This document shows, in pieces, positions 16,333 to 27,500 of a DNA stretch of 64,000 nucleotides. A program made the translations under genes and the position numbers. Position 1 is the first letter of the stretch. Every line of letters starts with the position of its first letter. Below the pieces are notes generated by a model. The model worked only from the letters and a program-made list of their open reading frames with translations, was not told the origin of the DNA and made no database searches. The stretch comes from Desulfuromusa sp. (GTDB taxonomy: Bacteria; Desulfobacterota; Desulfuromonadia; Desulfuromonadales; Geopsychrobacteraceae): the NCBI GenBank assembly GCA_016744595.1, contig JADGEB010000004.1, positions 78,850 to 142,849 of the forward strand, in the 5' to 3' direction.

Positions 16333-17996
16333 CGGAGTTTCTCCTTAGCCCAGACTGCAAGCTTTTCCCGAAAGATTTTTGCATTATGTCGAATATCAAC
16401 GGGAAAAGCGGGATGAATCAGAAAACGATGAATACTTTTTGTCAATTTATTGGCCTTGGCAATCCTCTGTAATTCATCAACAAGTTGATCCTGCTCTTGT
16501 TGACTCATATTCTTTTCTAACTCGACACAAACCACGGGTTTCGTTTCATCATCCATACTAATACCGACCAACGCAGTACGAAAAACTTTATCATGGGCAT
16601 TGAAAATTGCTTCACAAGGAATTGTAAACAGCGTTCTCGATTCCGTTACAACACGATGCGTCTTGCGTCCACAAAACCAGATCCGTCCATGCTCATCTCG
16701 ATAACCGAGGTCTCCCATCCGGTGAAAGAAATCACCTTGGTCAGAAACTGAAATTTTTGCCAACCGGGTCGATTCAGTGCGATTGTGATAACTACGGGTC
16801 ACCTGTGGCCCTTTGACTACAATTTCACCAATTTCTCCGTCAGCAACCTTTAAATCATCTTTCCAGATAGGAATGTCCTGATCATCAATTTGAATAATTT
16901 CAAGCTGAATACTGGGAACTGGAAAACCAATACAAACACCCTTCCCCTGATCAGTAGCAACACGAGTTTCCTGAAGAATGATTTCACTGCCGATAGAACA
17001 AACAGGTAGAGATTCGGTCGCACCGTAGGGAGTAAATACCTGAACCCCAGGATTGACCATTTCAACAAACCGCTCAAGAACCACTGCCGGAACCGGTGCG
17101 CCTGCTGAAATAGCCCTCTTTAGAGATGGGAGTTTAATTTTATTTTCTTTCCCATATTGAGCAACCCTCCGTATCAATGCCGGGGAACCAAACATGGTGG
17201 TAACTTCAAAACGCTTGATCGCAGCAATAATCTTTGCGGGATCAACTGAACCAGGTCGGGTAAAATCCATCTCCGGAATAACTGACGTCATCCCCAGTGC
17301 CGGAGCAAAAAGAGCAAACAAAGGAAAAGTCGGCAGATCGATTTCTCCGGGTGTAATCTGATAGATTTCCCTTAAAGCATCAACCTGTGCGATAAAGTTG
17401 CCATGACTATAAACTGCCCCCTTAGGGACACCAGTACTGCCGCTGGTAAACAATATTGCAGCAGTTTCATCAGCCTCAGTATGGGTTGTATCATAGTGAT
17501 GACATTGGGAAATCGGCTTAATCAATTTAGCTAGTGTTGTTCCTCCCCAGAACCGACAGGAGCCGACGGTCAAGATCACTTTAAGGCTCTCTTTTCCCCA
17601 GCCAAGCAACAATCTGGCAAGCTGCGCCTTGGGTATGCCGATGAAAGCTTCTGGCTCAGCCTCTGCTAGACAAACCTTGAGGTTTTTTATACCCATTCCC
17701 GGGTCAATTAGTACAGGCACCGCGCCAACCTTAAAAAGGGCGAATGTCAGCGCAAAGAAATCAAGGCTTGGATTAACCATAAGAACAGTGCGTACGCCAC
17801 GGCTAATACCTAGCGATTCTAAGCCGGTTGCAATTCGATTGCTCTGCTGATCAAGTTGAGCGTAAGTATAGGTTTGATAGATTGGCTGGTTATTTTTACC
17901 CTGCCTACAGGGGAAGTGAACTGCTGCTGTAGAGGGCTGTTTTGCAGCCATAGCGGGCAGATGAGCAGCAACATTGTAGCTTTGAGGTCCCAACAT
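16329..17996 (-). CDS. oleC: OleC: beta-lactone synthetase (AMP-forming ligase family)
   Basis: This 555-residue member of the ANL adenylating family carries the phosphate loop AAILFTSGSTGVPKGAVYSHG at about residues 190-210. It also has TPYGATESLPVC, the YRDEHGRIWFCGRKTHRV hinge region and a C-terminal lid lysine region. In the Ole pathway OleC activates the 2-alkyl-3-hydroxyacid and closes it to a beta-lactone rather than forming a CoA ester. It begins 3 bases after oleB stops and its end overlaps oleD. Confidence 0.93.
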   Translation of the reverse strand: MLGPQSYNVAAHLPAMAAKQPSTAAVHFPCRQGKNNQPIYQTYTYAQLDQQSNRIATGLESLGISRGVRTVLMVNPSLDFFALTFALFKVGAVPVLIDPGMGIKNLKVCLAEAEPEAFIGIPKAQLARLLLGWGKESLKVILTVGSCRFWGGTTLAKLIKPISQCHHYDTTHTEADETAAILFTSGSTGVPKGAVYSHGNFIAQVDALREIYQITPGEIDLPTFPLFALFAPALGMTSVIPEMDFTRPGSVDPAKIIAAIKRFEVTTMFGSPALIRRVAQYGKENKIKLPSLKRAISAGAPVPAVVLERFVEMVNPGVQVFTPYGATESLPVCSIGSEIILQETRVATDQGKGVCIGFPVPSIQLEIIQIDDQDIPIWKDDLKVADGEIGEIVVKGPQVTRSYHNRTESTRLAKISVSDQGDFFHRMGDLGYRDEHGRIWFCGRKTHRVVTESRTLFTIPCEAIFNAHDKVFRTALVGISMDDETKPVVCVELEKNMSQQEQDQLVDELQRIAKANKLTKSIHRFLIHPAFPVDIRHNAKIFREKLAVWAKEKLR

Positions 17997-17999
17997 AAG

Positions 18000-18914
18000 T
18001 TACTGACCTGATGCTGGAAGAGGGTTGTCCTGTAAGAATTTTTTGATTATCGGCAGAACTTCCTTCCTGGCATCTTCCAGGATATAATGACCACAGTCGG
18101 CAAAAGAATGAACCTCTGCTTTTGGAAATCGGGTTTTCCATTCAGCTAAAAAGTTACGATCAAACACAAAATCCTTTTCCCCCCAACAAATACACATTGG
18201 CACAGCGGAAAACTTTGACAGGCCAGCATCGACTTGGCTTATCAAATCGTAACCAATGTCACCCGGTTGCAATGGGATGTCCTGAACAAAGCGGAGCGTG
18301 GCGATACGGTGTTGCCAATTATCGTAAGGGCTGCAATAGATCTTTCGTAATTCAGAAGACATCGGGTTACGCTTACAACCAACCCATGCTGCACCTTGGG
18401 CAAACAAGTTGAAACCCTGTACGAGAAAAGTTCCTAACTGGGTATCTCGACAAATTTTAAGAGCCAAAGGCAATTTTTTTGTGGATGGCAAATGAAACGC
18501 TGCGGTATTCAGAACAACCAATCGTGCCACTTTTTCAGGATAACGAGTCGCCCAGGCCATCCCAATCATCCCACCCCAATCATGAACAACTAGAGTGATT
18601 TTTTTCTTCAACTTTAAGTTTTTCAATAATGCGTCAAGATCATCAACCCGTTGTTCTAAAGTGTATGAATATTGGGAATCTGCTGGTTTATCCGACAATC
18701 CACAACCAATATGATCGGGAACAATGAGACGATAATCACTCAGTAATTCGCGCACCAAGTTACGATAATAAAAAGACCAAGAGGGGTTTCCATGTAACAT
18801 GACAATCGGATCACCCTTCCCTTCATCAAGGTAATGATATTTCAAACCATTCAGATCAAAATGATTGCTTTTGAAGGGATATTCAGATTTAAACAGCGTA
18901 GAATTTATTTCCAT
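18000..18914 (-). CDS. oleB: OleB: beta-lactone decarboxylase (haloalkane-dehalogenase-like hydrolase)
   Basis: This alpha/beta hydrolase of 304 residues starts at the ATG of MEINSTLF. The frame extends to a TTG at 18956 with no better ribosome site. The oxyanion/halide-site region reads MLHGNPSWSFYYR. The nucleophile is Asp112 in VVHDWGGMIGMAW, as in haloalkane dehalogenases and known OleB proteins. The catalytic histidine is in ADCGHYILED. It removes CO2 from the beta-lactone to give the cis-olefin. A palindromic repeat occupies the gap to oleA upstream. Confidence 0.92.
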   Translation of the reverse strand: MEINSTLFKSEYPFKSNHFDLNGLKYHYLDEGKGDPIVMLHGNPSWSFYYRNLVRELLSDYRLIVPDHIGCGLSDKPADSQYSYTLEQRVDDLDALLKNLKLKKKITLVVHDWGGMIGMAWATRYPEKVARLVVLNTAAFHLPSTKKLPLALKICRDTQLGTFLVQGFNLFAQGAAWVGCKRNPMSSELRKIYCSPYDNWQHRIATLRFVQDIPLQPGDIGYDLISQVDAGLSKFSAVPMCICWGEKDFVFDRNFLAEWKTRFPKAEVHSFADCGHYILEDARKEVLPIIKKFLQDNPLPASGQ

Positions 18915-18960
18915 TGATGGTCTCTTGAAAAAAGGATAACTAAATAAAAAAATCAAGCGG

Positions 18961-19034
18961 CAAGGTGGAGTAGTTTTTCAGGAGCGCAAACAAACACCAG
19001 TATGTTAAGACCATGAAAAGCTACGACAACACCA
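18961..19034. repeat. imperfect palindromic intergenic repeat, copy 2
   Basis: This element sits in the 145-base gap between oleA and oleB. The left arm GGTGGAGTAGTTTTTCAGG and the right arm (GGTGTTGTCGTAGCTTTTCA when read in reverse) can fold on each other. It matches the element at 12804-12885 in arm sequence. A folded mRNA hairpin here could attenuate or protect the downstream oleBCD message. Confidence 0.5.
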
Positions 19035-19059
19035 CAGTTTGGAGATTTTTGCGACGCTA

Positions 19060-20103
19060 TCACCATTGAATTGCTAACATCAAACAGTTCAGCCCACTGC
19101 CAATACCGAGAAAACCAACCAGATCTCCAGGACGCAATTCATCACGTTCTTTGGCAATCGCTGCCGTAATTGGCAGCGAAACGGTTCCCATGTTACCTAG
19201 GAATTCAAAGGTGGGAAAATCTTTTGCCGGATCAACTCCAATTGTCTGTAGAATCAATTTTTGGTGGGCTTCCCCTACCTGATGACAGATAACCTTATCA
19301 ATGCGATCGGCAGTAATTCCAACCTCGCGAGAGAAAGCGTCCCAGGTTCGTTTTCCCAGTTCAACTCCGTGCTTCATCACCGCAACTGCATCAGTCTGCA
19401 TATAAGGGGTATGATTTTCTGGTGACTCAGTATTAATCCCCCAACGACAAAGTTCATGAAACTGCGGCTCGGCAATGTTGACCCCACCCAACAGCTTTGG
19501 GCGACGGGATGGTGAAAAGGAACCATCGGTCAACAATACCGCAGCAGCTCCGGAACCACCTGTCAGGGTGGCTAGTGAGGTTGTAAATAATTCCATCGAA
19601 GGATTATCCAGCATCTGCTGAATCATGATTTCATTAATTTCACGAGAGCTTTCGCACGCAACGACCAGACCAGCTCGAATCTGACCCAGTTCAATCCGGT
19701 TGGCGATATCGAGAACGCCATTCAATACACCGAGGCAAGCATTTGAAGTATCATAAATAGCAGCGTTGCCTCTGACACCTAGCGCAGCAGCAACCTGACA
19801 CGCCGTTGCCGGTTCAAAATGCTCGCGACAAACCCCTGCATAAACAACTGCACCAATATCATCGGGCGAAATATTACGCTCTTGTAGTGCTTTTTTAGCC
19901 GCAGCAATAGCACCTTGAGAAATCGGTGTGTTCGGCTTCCACCAACGCCGCTCACGAATACCCGTCAATGCTTCCAACTGTCCAGGGGTAATATGGAGAG
20001 CATCGTACATTGGCCGCAGCCGACTTTCCAACTCTGCAGAGGTAATGACTATCGGTGCCAACTCGTAGCCTACCGATTCTATGTAAACTCTTGAATATTT
20101 CAT
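19060..20103 (-). CDS. oleA: OleA: head-to-head acyl-CoA condensing thiolase
   Basis: This 347-residue thiolase-superfamily (FabH-like) enzyme has catalytic Cys123 in YDTSNACLGVLNG, a histidine in VICHQVGEAHQK and an asparagine in FLGNMGTVSLP. The extended N terminus and the EFT-like CREHFEPATAC region match OleA better than FabH. OleA performs a non-decarboxylative Claisen condensation of two acyl-CoAs to a 2-alkyl-3-ketoacid. AAGG precedes the ATG. It follows the flavoprotein gene by 95 bases. Confidence 0.94.
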   Translation of the reverse strand: MKYSRVYIESVGYELAPIVITSAELESRLRPMYDALHITPGQLEALTGIRERRWWKPNTPISQGAIAAAKKALQERNISPDDIGAVVYAGVCREHFEPATACQVAAALGVRGNAAIYDTSNACLGVLNGVLDIANRIELGQIRAGLVVACESSREINEIMIQQMLDNPSMELFTTSLATLTGGSGAAAVLLTDGSFSPSRRPKLLGGVNIAEPQFHELCRWGINTESPENHTPYMQTDAVAVMKHGVELGKRTWDAFSREVGITADRIDKVICHQVGEAHQKLILQTIGVDPAKDFPTFEFLGNMGTVSLPITAAIAKERDELRPGDLVGFLGIGSGLNCLMLAIQW

Positions 20104-20198
20104 TTAGCCTTATCGTCTATTCCAAAAAAAGATAACAAAGTCAGGTTGTAACATAAAATGAATCAACAGGTGAAGTATCCCACCATGACTGTAATTAA

Positions 20199-21584
20199 TC
20201 ATTTCAACTGAAACAAAGCCTTGCTCAGCGCATTCTTCATCACTTCTTCCAAAGAGGGGTGATAGACAGGCATCTGAAGCATTTCACCTACTGTCATTTT
20301 ATGTTCAATCGCCAATACCAAAGTATGTGCCATGTGTTCAGCGCCGCGCCCAAATATTTCTGCACCAAGCAATAAACCACTCTCTTTATCAACGTAGACC
20401 TGAATCATGCCGCGATGGTCGTTATATATTTCATGACGTGGCCCCTGTGCCATCCGTGCCCGACCAGTTATGGTCTGTTCCTGTTTAAGTGAACTATAAT
20501 CAGCACCGACAGTCGCCATTTGCGGATCTGTGAAATAGACACCAATGCCGGCAGTTCTTTTCCCTTCTTTTCTGATGGGAAAATCAATAGCACTATCGGC
20601 GGAAATCCGACCTTCAATATACGCTTCGTGCCACAGGGGTAAATCCTCAGTCGCATCACCAGCAATAAATATTGGGGCATCACCACACTGCATAGTCAGC
20701 GCATCGTATTGTGGCAACCCTCTGGAGTCGAGAACAAGATTAGAGTTTTCAAGTTTCATACTGTGCAAATTTGAGGTTCTTCCGCTTGCAAGTAAGACCC
20801 GTTCGTAGGTTCTGGTTATGGTTTCATCCTCACCGGTGACATAGGAAAGTTCGTAACCATCAGCAACTTTTGTCACCTGGGTAAAGTTACCCTGTGGAAT
20901 AATATCCAGTTCCTGCTGCAAAGTTCGCATCACTTCACTCTGCATATCGGGATGGGTAAATGAACCAATTCGACCGCTGCGACCATAAAGGGTGGTCTTA
21001 ACCCCAAGACGGTGAAACGCCTGTCCCAGCTCCAGGGCAATGACTCCAAGACCAACAACTGCCAGTGATTTAGGCAGATCATCGAGTTCAAAGATAGTAT
21101 CACTGGTATCAAGTTCCTCTTTCAGAGGTTCGAATACCGGTGAGATATAGGGTGTTGTTCCGCAAGCGAGAATTATTTTTTCTGCCTTGATCCGTAAGCG
21201 TCCATCGACATCAATTGTGTGTGGATCAACAAACGTCGCTTTTCCTTCGACCTTGTATTGAGAATTAATACTGTCAACATACTTCAGCACCCCACCAACA
21301 AACTTCTCTGCTCGATCTTCCTTTAAACGTTTAAACACACGCTTTCCGTCGACCTTATATTGACCATTAATGCCAAAATAGGCTCCTTCATCAATGGCAT
21401 GAGCCAGATCTCCGGCAGCAATCAACATTTTACTCGGCATGCACCCAACTCGAGCACAAGTGGTGCCATAAGGACCATGCTGGATCAGCAATACACTATT
21501 GGTCTGTTTACGTATCCGACTAAAAGCACCCAGCCCGGCAGTGCCAACGCCGAGAATGACATACTCTACTTCACGGGTTTCCAT
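20199..21584 (-). CDS. dihydrolipoamide-dehydrogenase-like flavoprotein disulfide reductase
   Basis: The start chosen is the ATG at 21584 (METREVEYVILG), placed 7 bases behind AAGGAG. This gives 461 residues and a 14-base overlap with the pfaC 3' end, implying translational coupling. The FAD motif is ILGVGTAGLGA, the redox pair is Cys43 and Cys48 in TTCARVGCMPSK, and the second dinucleotide site is VVGLGVIALELGQAF. The FAD ribityl motif is PIFIAGDA, and the C-terminal catalytic pair is in VYHPSLEEV. All catalytic parts of an Lpd/glutathione-reductase-type enzyme are therefore present. No 2-oxoacid dehydrogenase or lipoyl protein gene is nearby, so the substrate is unknown. Its place between pfaC and oleA suggests a role in the lipid pathway. 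Confidence 0.88.
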   Translation of the reverse strand: METREVEYVILGVGTAGLGAFSRIRKQTNSVLLIQHGPYGTTCARVGCMPSKMLIAAGDLAHAIDEGAYFGINGQYKVDGKRVFKRLKEDRAEKFVGGVLKYVDSINSQYKVEGKATFVDPHTIDVDGRLRIKAEKIILACGTTPYISPVFEPLKEELDTSDTIFELDDLPKSLAVVGLGVIALELGQAFHRLGVKTTLYGRSGRIGSFTHPDMQSEVMRTLQQELDIIPQGNFTQVTKVADGYELSYVTGEDETITRTYERVLLASGRTSNLHSMKLENSNLVLDSRGLPQYDALTMQCGDAPIFIAGDATEDLPLWHEAYIEGRISADSAIDFPIRKEGKRTAGIGVYFTDPQMATVGADYSSLKQEQTITGRARMAQGPRHEIYNDHRGMIQVYVDKESGLLLGAEIFGRGAEHMAHTLVLAIEHKMTVGEMLQMPVYHPSLEEVMKNALSKALFQLK

Positions 21585-24500
21585 CTGCATCTCCTTGTAA
21601 GTAAAGTTTGATAGAAAAATCTTTGAGCTGATAAATAACCTTTCCATCAACTGACAAAAAACCATCCGCTTTCAACATTTTATTTACATCATCAACCGCC
21701 GTCACAACCGCTTCAACCAGAATTTTTTCATTGGCAGGTATAATCTGACCACGGTAGTTCCAACTGTGTTTTTCGTTGTGCACAACTGTTTCAAACTGTG
21801 ATTCGGGACTTATCCCCCACCTTTGAGCCGCAACCACTTTTAAAAGTTGCAGGAATGATTCAAGACCGAGAGAACCAGGACAGACAGGATCTTGGTAAAA
21901 ATGAGCCTTAAAAAACCACTCATCGGGATCAACAATTTTATTACCGCGAATAAAGCCTAAATTGTGGGGACCACCTCGAGGGTTGAAAACCTCAATTTCA
22001 TCTACCATGCACATTTTTATATCGGGATATGGCAAGTCCTTCGGGTAAGCAAACCGCTCGACGTTGGTAAGCTCAGTATCAGTTGGCTGATAGAGTGATG
22101 CCCCCTGGACTCCCACTTGTTGTGCCAGTGATTGCTTGGAGAAGAAACCGAACACCGTATCACCACTGTAAACCGTACCGAATCTATCACTAACAGAAAA
22201 ATCGTAACCTTGAATGATCATCCCGCCACTGCTGGCAATACGGGTAATTTTAACCTCTATAGACAATGTACCGGATTGCGCTGTCACAGGGCGATGCTGT
22301 ACCGCATTACCATCAAGATTGCGGAACGAGAGATCGGTTTCACTAGTCAACGCTGAACCCAGATAAGCAGCCAGCCAGCCACACGGCTGTAACCCAATCT
22401 CAAGAAGAACACTAAACGGCATATTCGTTTGCCGGTTAGAAGCAAAGTACCAGGCATCTAGGGGCACATCATATTCGGCGGTCACGGTCACTCCTTCTAC
22501 AAGCTTCCATGGTTCACCGTTAATGGCAACGATACGATCTAGGAACTGGAATGGTGGGCCTGGTAATCGGGCAATCTTCCTTTCCCGATCAAAGATTCGA
22601 TATAAATCACCAAAAGCTTCTGAGGGTTTTCCGATTGCAAAAGCTGTGATCCGGTCAGTATCGTAGAGAACCTGCTTTGCTCCAGATGGAGACAGTTTAT
22701 TCTTCTTCGGTTGCCAGATTTCTTCAATTTTGTGTCGATCCAGCCCAGCCAATCGCACCGACATATCGGGTATTTCCACAATCGGGTGACCATCAGCAAA
22801 CATCAGCGCATCAACAATAGCAAAAGGCTCAGGGGAATAGCCAAGCTCCTTGATACTAACCCGATACGTAACTGTTTTTGTCGTTGCCACTACTTGACCA
22901 CGACACTTCAAGCCGCTACCAATTCCGGGAATCGGTTCGCACCAAGTTTCCCCTTCGGCACCAACCCATCCCATCCGCAACAAAAAGATCCGCAGCGTAT
23001 GCATACAACATTCGTACATCAAGGTTCCGGGCATGACTTGATCATCGACAAAGTGACAGGTCAAAAACCAATCATCAGGATGAATATCCATTTCAGCAGT
23101 GATCTGACCGATGCCATAACGTCCACCCTGTGGATCAAGCTCAATCACCCGGTCAACTAATTTCAACTTGTTGCCTGGTAAAGTATAGGGTTTAAACGGC
23201 AACGCAGCAAATTGAACCCCAAAGCAGCCTTGCAGATCACCGGCATACAACGCATTAACTTGCTCTTCGTTATATCCTTCTCGTTGTAACGATACTGGTT
23301 CGTGCCAGTCGGAAGGCAATTTTCCCGATTGTGGGGACAAATCAAGTTTAGTGTGTACAATCCCTTTTCCGGCAGCAAGATCTTCGGCAGTAAAAAATCC
23401 TGCGCAACCATTACGCATCGAAAGAAGCGGCTCACCATTAACCGTTCCTTCAAAATTAAAGCGAAACAAATAGGTTTGACCCTGACGGAAAAACTCTTCG
23501 ATCTTGATATCGTAATGAATTGTGTCACCAACGACAGGTAAGCCACGATGAAAGGTTACCACTGCATCAAGTAAACGGTAGACCGCCTTGCCCTTACTAA
23601 TAAAATCAATTCCAAGATAACCAGACAGAAACAGATCAGCCTGTCCTGCTTCTACCGCAATACAGGTCGGAATTCGACCCCCGTCGAGATACCAGCGATC
23701 AGCAGTAACGTCATGCTCTGTAACAACCCGACCATGAGTCATGGAGCCAGGCACCCCTTCAACTTCCATAATCCGATCTACCAACATTAACGGACCATCA
23801 GGCAGTCGAACTCTGGTGGGATAAGTATCAACTTCAGCAAAATCGGGGCCAAGCATCTTCTCTACCGAGCCAACAGCAAACTCCATACACATGGAACGAT
23901 CAAATGCGACCGACTGACCAAGGGGGGGGGTCTCAGAAAAGATTGAATCGATTTTTTCGGTTGAACTGACAGAATGTGAAGGGCTGATAAAAGATGAAGC
24001 AACTGCAATGCTTTCACCATTATCCACCAACTGCTGTAACAGTTCTGTTTGCAGAGAGATATTATCTGACAAAGCCTGCCCGATGGTTTCAGAAAAGCTG
24101 AGGAAAGCTTCATGTGCATCAATACCTGCCGTTAGCGTCTGATTGAATTGATTAACCAGAGGATCTAACGCAACAGTAGAATCAGCCTCACGAAAAGCAA
24201 GTATTTCTTCATCTTTTTCATTAAGTTGATCTATCAAAGTAGCAGTCTTTGCGGATGTTTTAGATTTTACTATGCTTTTAATCTCAAAGTTTTTACCACC
24301 AATAGTAGTGTAAATACGAGATTCATTCACGTGCTCTTTCAAGGAGGTTTCTTCTAATGGTGGATAAAGCAAGTTCAGATCAACTGAGACGCGTTCGGCA
24401 AGGCAACTACCAAGCAATCGGAGCAGCTGTGTGGTAGTACCTAGGCCCTGCGCACAAATTGATCTGGTAAGATGAGGTTGATCTGAAAGGATACTGTGAA

Positions 24501-27500
24501 TCATCCGATTACAAGAAGTTCCAGGCCCTACCTCAAGAAAGATTCGTGCACCATCAGCATAGAGTTGCTCTATCACTTTTGGATAGTTGATAGTGTCAAG
24601 AGCTTGAGCAAGGATAACGTCAGCAGCGTTATTAGAAGTCAGCGGGTATTTATTTCCCAAAGCACAACTGTAAAAATCGATTCCACGCGGCGGAGTCACA
24701 TCGAAAAGGTGCAGCTCACGATAAGCATCAGAAACTGCTTTTACCACTTCACAATGAACCGTTGTCACCCCATGAAGGGGAATAAAATGACAACCGAGCT
24801 CGGCAACCAGCTGTTCAACCTGGGAACGATTTCCGCCAACAACTGATTCATGGAGGGTATTGATAATCAACAAGTAAGCCTGGTTTTTCCCCTGTAAATG
24901 CTGTTTGATCTGTTCAGCAGGAAGGTTTACCATCCCCAGAATCCAGTCAACTTGCTGCTCTGGCTTCAACCCCCAAATTCGTTTTGCTGCCCGACATTCG
25001 CCGGCTAATTCCTCAGTAAATAGAGAGGATTTCTCAAGTCGGTGCAGCATACCATCCCGATCCTGCCAGGCACCTGAAGAAAACAGTCCTGCAGATTCAC
25101 CAAGACTATAACCACTAATCATTTGTGGTTTAATCCCGAAATGGCTCACCAGATCACTCAAAGCGGTACATTGAGCGACATGGGAAATCACCAGAGCATT
25201 ATGGTTATTTTGAATCGACTCAGAAAGTTCTTCTTTCCAGAAGTGTTCGGGGAGATACTGATCAGCCAAGTATTGACTGTGCTGATCCTGCTGCCGATAG
25301 ATTTCCGGCCAACGCGCTGACAACTCCTGACCCATACCGGCAAAATGGTTGCCAGAACCGGGAAACACAAATGCTACTTTCCCATCTATACCAAGGGGCT
25401 GAGGGTTATAAAAAAGACGATCACGCAAAGCAGGGGTAAGCTGCAGCTCTCTGCTCATACCAATCGATTGGTTCGGATCCATGGATATCGTCGCCTGCGC
25501 ATGATCGAGTTGGACAAACAGTTCCTCATAGCTGGAAGCAACTAGACTCAAACAATAAGGCAAATTCGAATCTAACGGGCTCTGCGTAAACCACAAACGT
25601 GCCAAAGTATCAATGGGTTGAACAGTATACGCAGAAGAAAATCGCCGCAACTCGTTTATTCTAGCAAGAAGGCTTTCAGAGGTGACCGCTTCAAGTACAA
25701 ATAACCCTTCCGGCAGTCCTCCCAAAGGACGGCAAACCAGTGCGCGATCGGCCAGAGGTTCAGATCCGGTAGACTCTTCCAGAACCACATGGGAACAAGA
25801 GCTATCACTGCCAATCCCACTGACCATTGCCCTTCTTGGTCCATCGGCACGATTCTTCAACCAATACTGTGGAGCAGATGGAGCAGAAAACTGGCCTTTC
25901 GTATGAACCCACTCAGGACATAAAGAGTTTAAGTTGCGCAACGGCGGCAAGATTTTATGTTGCAGACAGAGTGCAGCTTTAACCAGCGAAGCTAATCCAG
26001 CGGCAGCTCCAGCATGACCGATATCAGCCTTAACACTACCAACCTTACAATTATGCTTATTCGCTCCGAGACTAATTACTTTCCCAAGGACTTGTGCTTC
26101 CAACTGATCAACAGAAAGAACACCACACCCATCAGCCTCTAGATAAGAGATCGTTTCCGGTGATATATTGCTGTTCTGACAAGCACGATCTATCGAATTA
26201 GCATATATCTCCGACACAGGAGAACTACTCACAATCGAACCACCGATTGCGGTACCAATACCATTGATGACGGCATAGATCTGATCCCCATCCTGTCGAG
26301 CATCATCAAGTCGCTTCAAAACAACTGCGGCTGCACCCTCGCCAATAATGCTACCATCTGCGTCGCGATCAAAAGGACGATTAATACCAGTTGCGGAGAA
26401 AGGAGTATTACTGTGGCGACTTAGAACCGAGCGAAGATCTCCAGCAAGATCAACAGCACCAACAATTGCTCGGTTAATCGATCCTTCCTGAAGAGAATGA
26501 ATTCCTACCTCAAGAGCCCTAAGACCTGAGTTTTCCTCACTTGACAAGGTGAAACTGGGGCCACCAATACGAAATTCCTTAGCAATACGGCTGGCAACAA
26601 CGCTGCCAAGAGCACCCATAGTACGATTTGCTGTCAAAGCAGGTCCAGCTGTTGCTCGAAGTTCAGCGAGCCATGCAGAGAACTGTACCTCGTCGAGTTG
26701 AAGTCCCAATTCATCAGCCCATTGACGAGCATATTTTTGCAGTCCCCAGCGAAAGCTGAAATTGGTCGCATTAAGATCAAGACCACTACCAATATAGACA
26801 CCGGCAAACAGAAGATCCTTATCGGTCAACTGAGCATCCTGTAGTGCCGCTGCTGCAACCTTCAACATCAATAACTGCCGTGGTAACATCTCTTCTTGTT
26901 CTTTTGGTGGAATTCTAAAATCGCTTGGGCGAGAAAAAACTTCTGGCACAAAATAGCCCCTAAAGTCAATTCTATCCAGACCTGCCTGTCTGTACCAGCG
27001 ACTCTGTTGTGCCCCCCACCAATTTATCGGAGATGATCCTTTGACATCGTCCTGAGCACCAAATACGCGATGCTGAAAATCTTCAAGATTTTTCCATACT
27101 CCAAATTGAGCTCCCATACCAACAATGGCGATTGGTTGGTTTCTTTGCTGAAATGTAGGATGTAATCTGATTGGTCTCTTGATTTCCTCTTTAGGAATCC
27201 ACTCTTCCAGCAACAGGTGTGCATTAATGCCACCAAAGCCAAAGGCACTAACTGCAGCACGGCGAGGCAAATCGCCCTTTCGGGCATCCCAACGTCCGGG
27301 CTGGCTGAGAATCCGAAAAGGGCTGTTGTCCAGTTCAATCCCGGTAGCAGGAGCTGTAAAATTGACCATCGGTGGCAAAGTCTGCTGTTTCATGGCCAAC
27401 ACAGTTTTGATCATTGCGGCAGATCCAGCAGCGGTCAGTAAGTGTCCGACATTTGCCTTAACCGACCCAATCACACATTGCCCTGGTCGCCAGCCACTCT

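Noticed and set aside
18915..18956. N-terminal extension of OleB from a TTG codon
   Set aside because: The ATG at 18914 is followed at once by family-like sequence; the leader MIFLFSYPFF has no ribosome site and would be unusual.
20199..21584. Housekeeping dihydrolipoamide dehydrogenase of a 2-oxoacid dehydrogenase complex
   Set aside because: No E1, E2, glycine-cleavage or lipoyl-domain gene is nearby, and the gene is coupled to pfaC; the possibility stays open but context is against it.
23922..23930. Frameshift in pfaC at the homopolymer
   Set aside because: The frame is open through the tract and the dehydratase domains follow intact, so no pseudogene is called.
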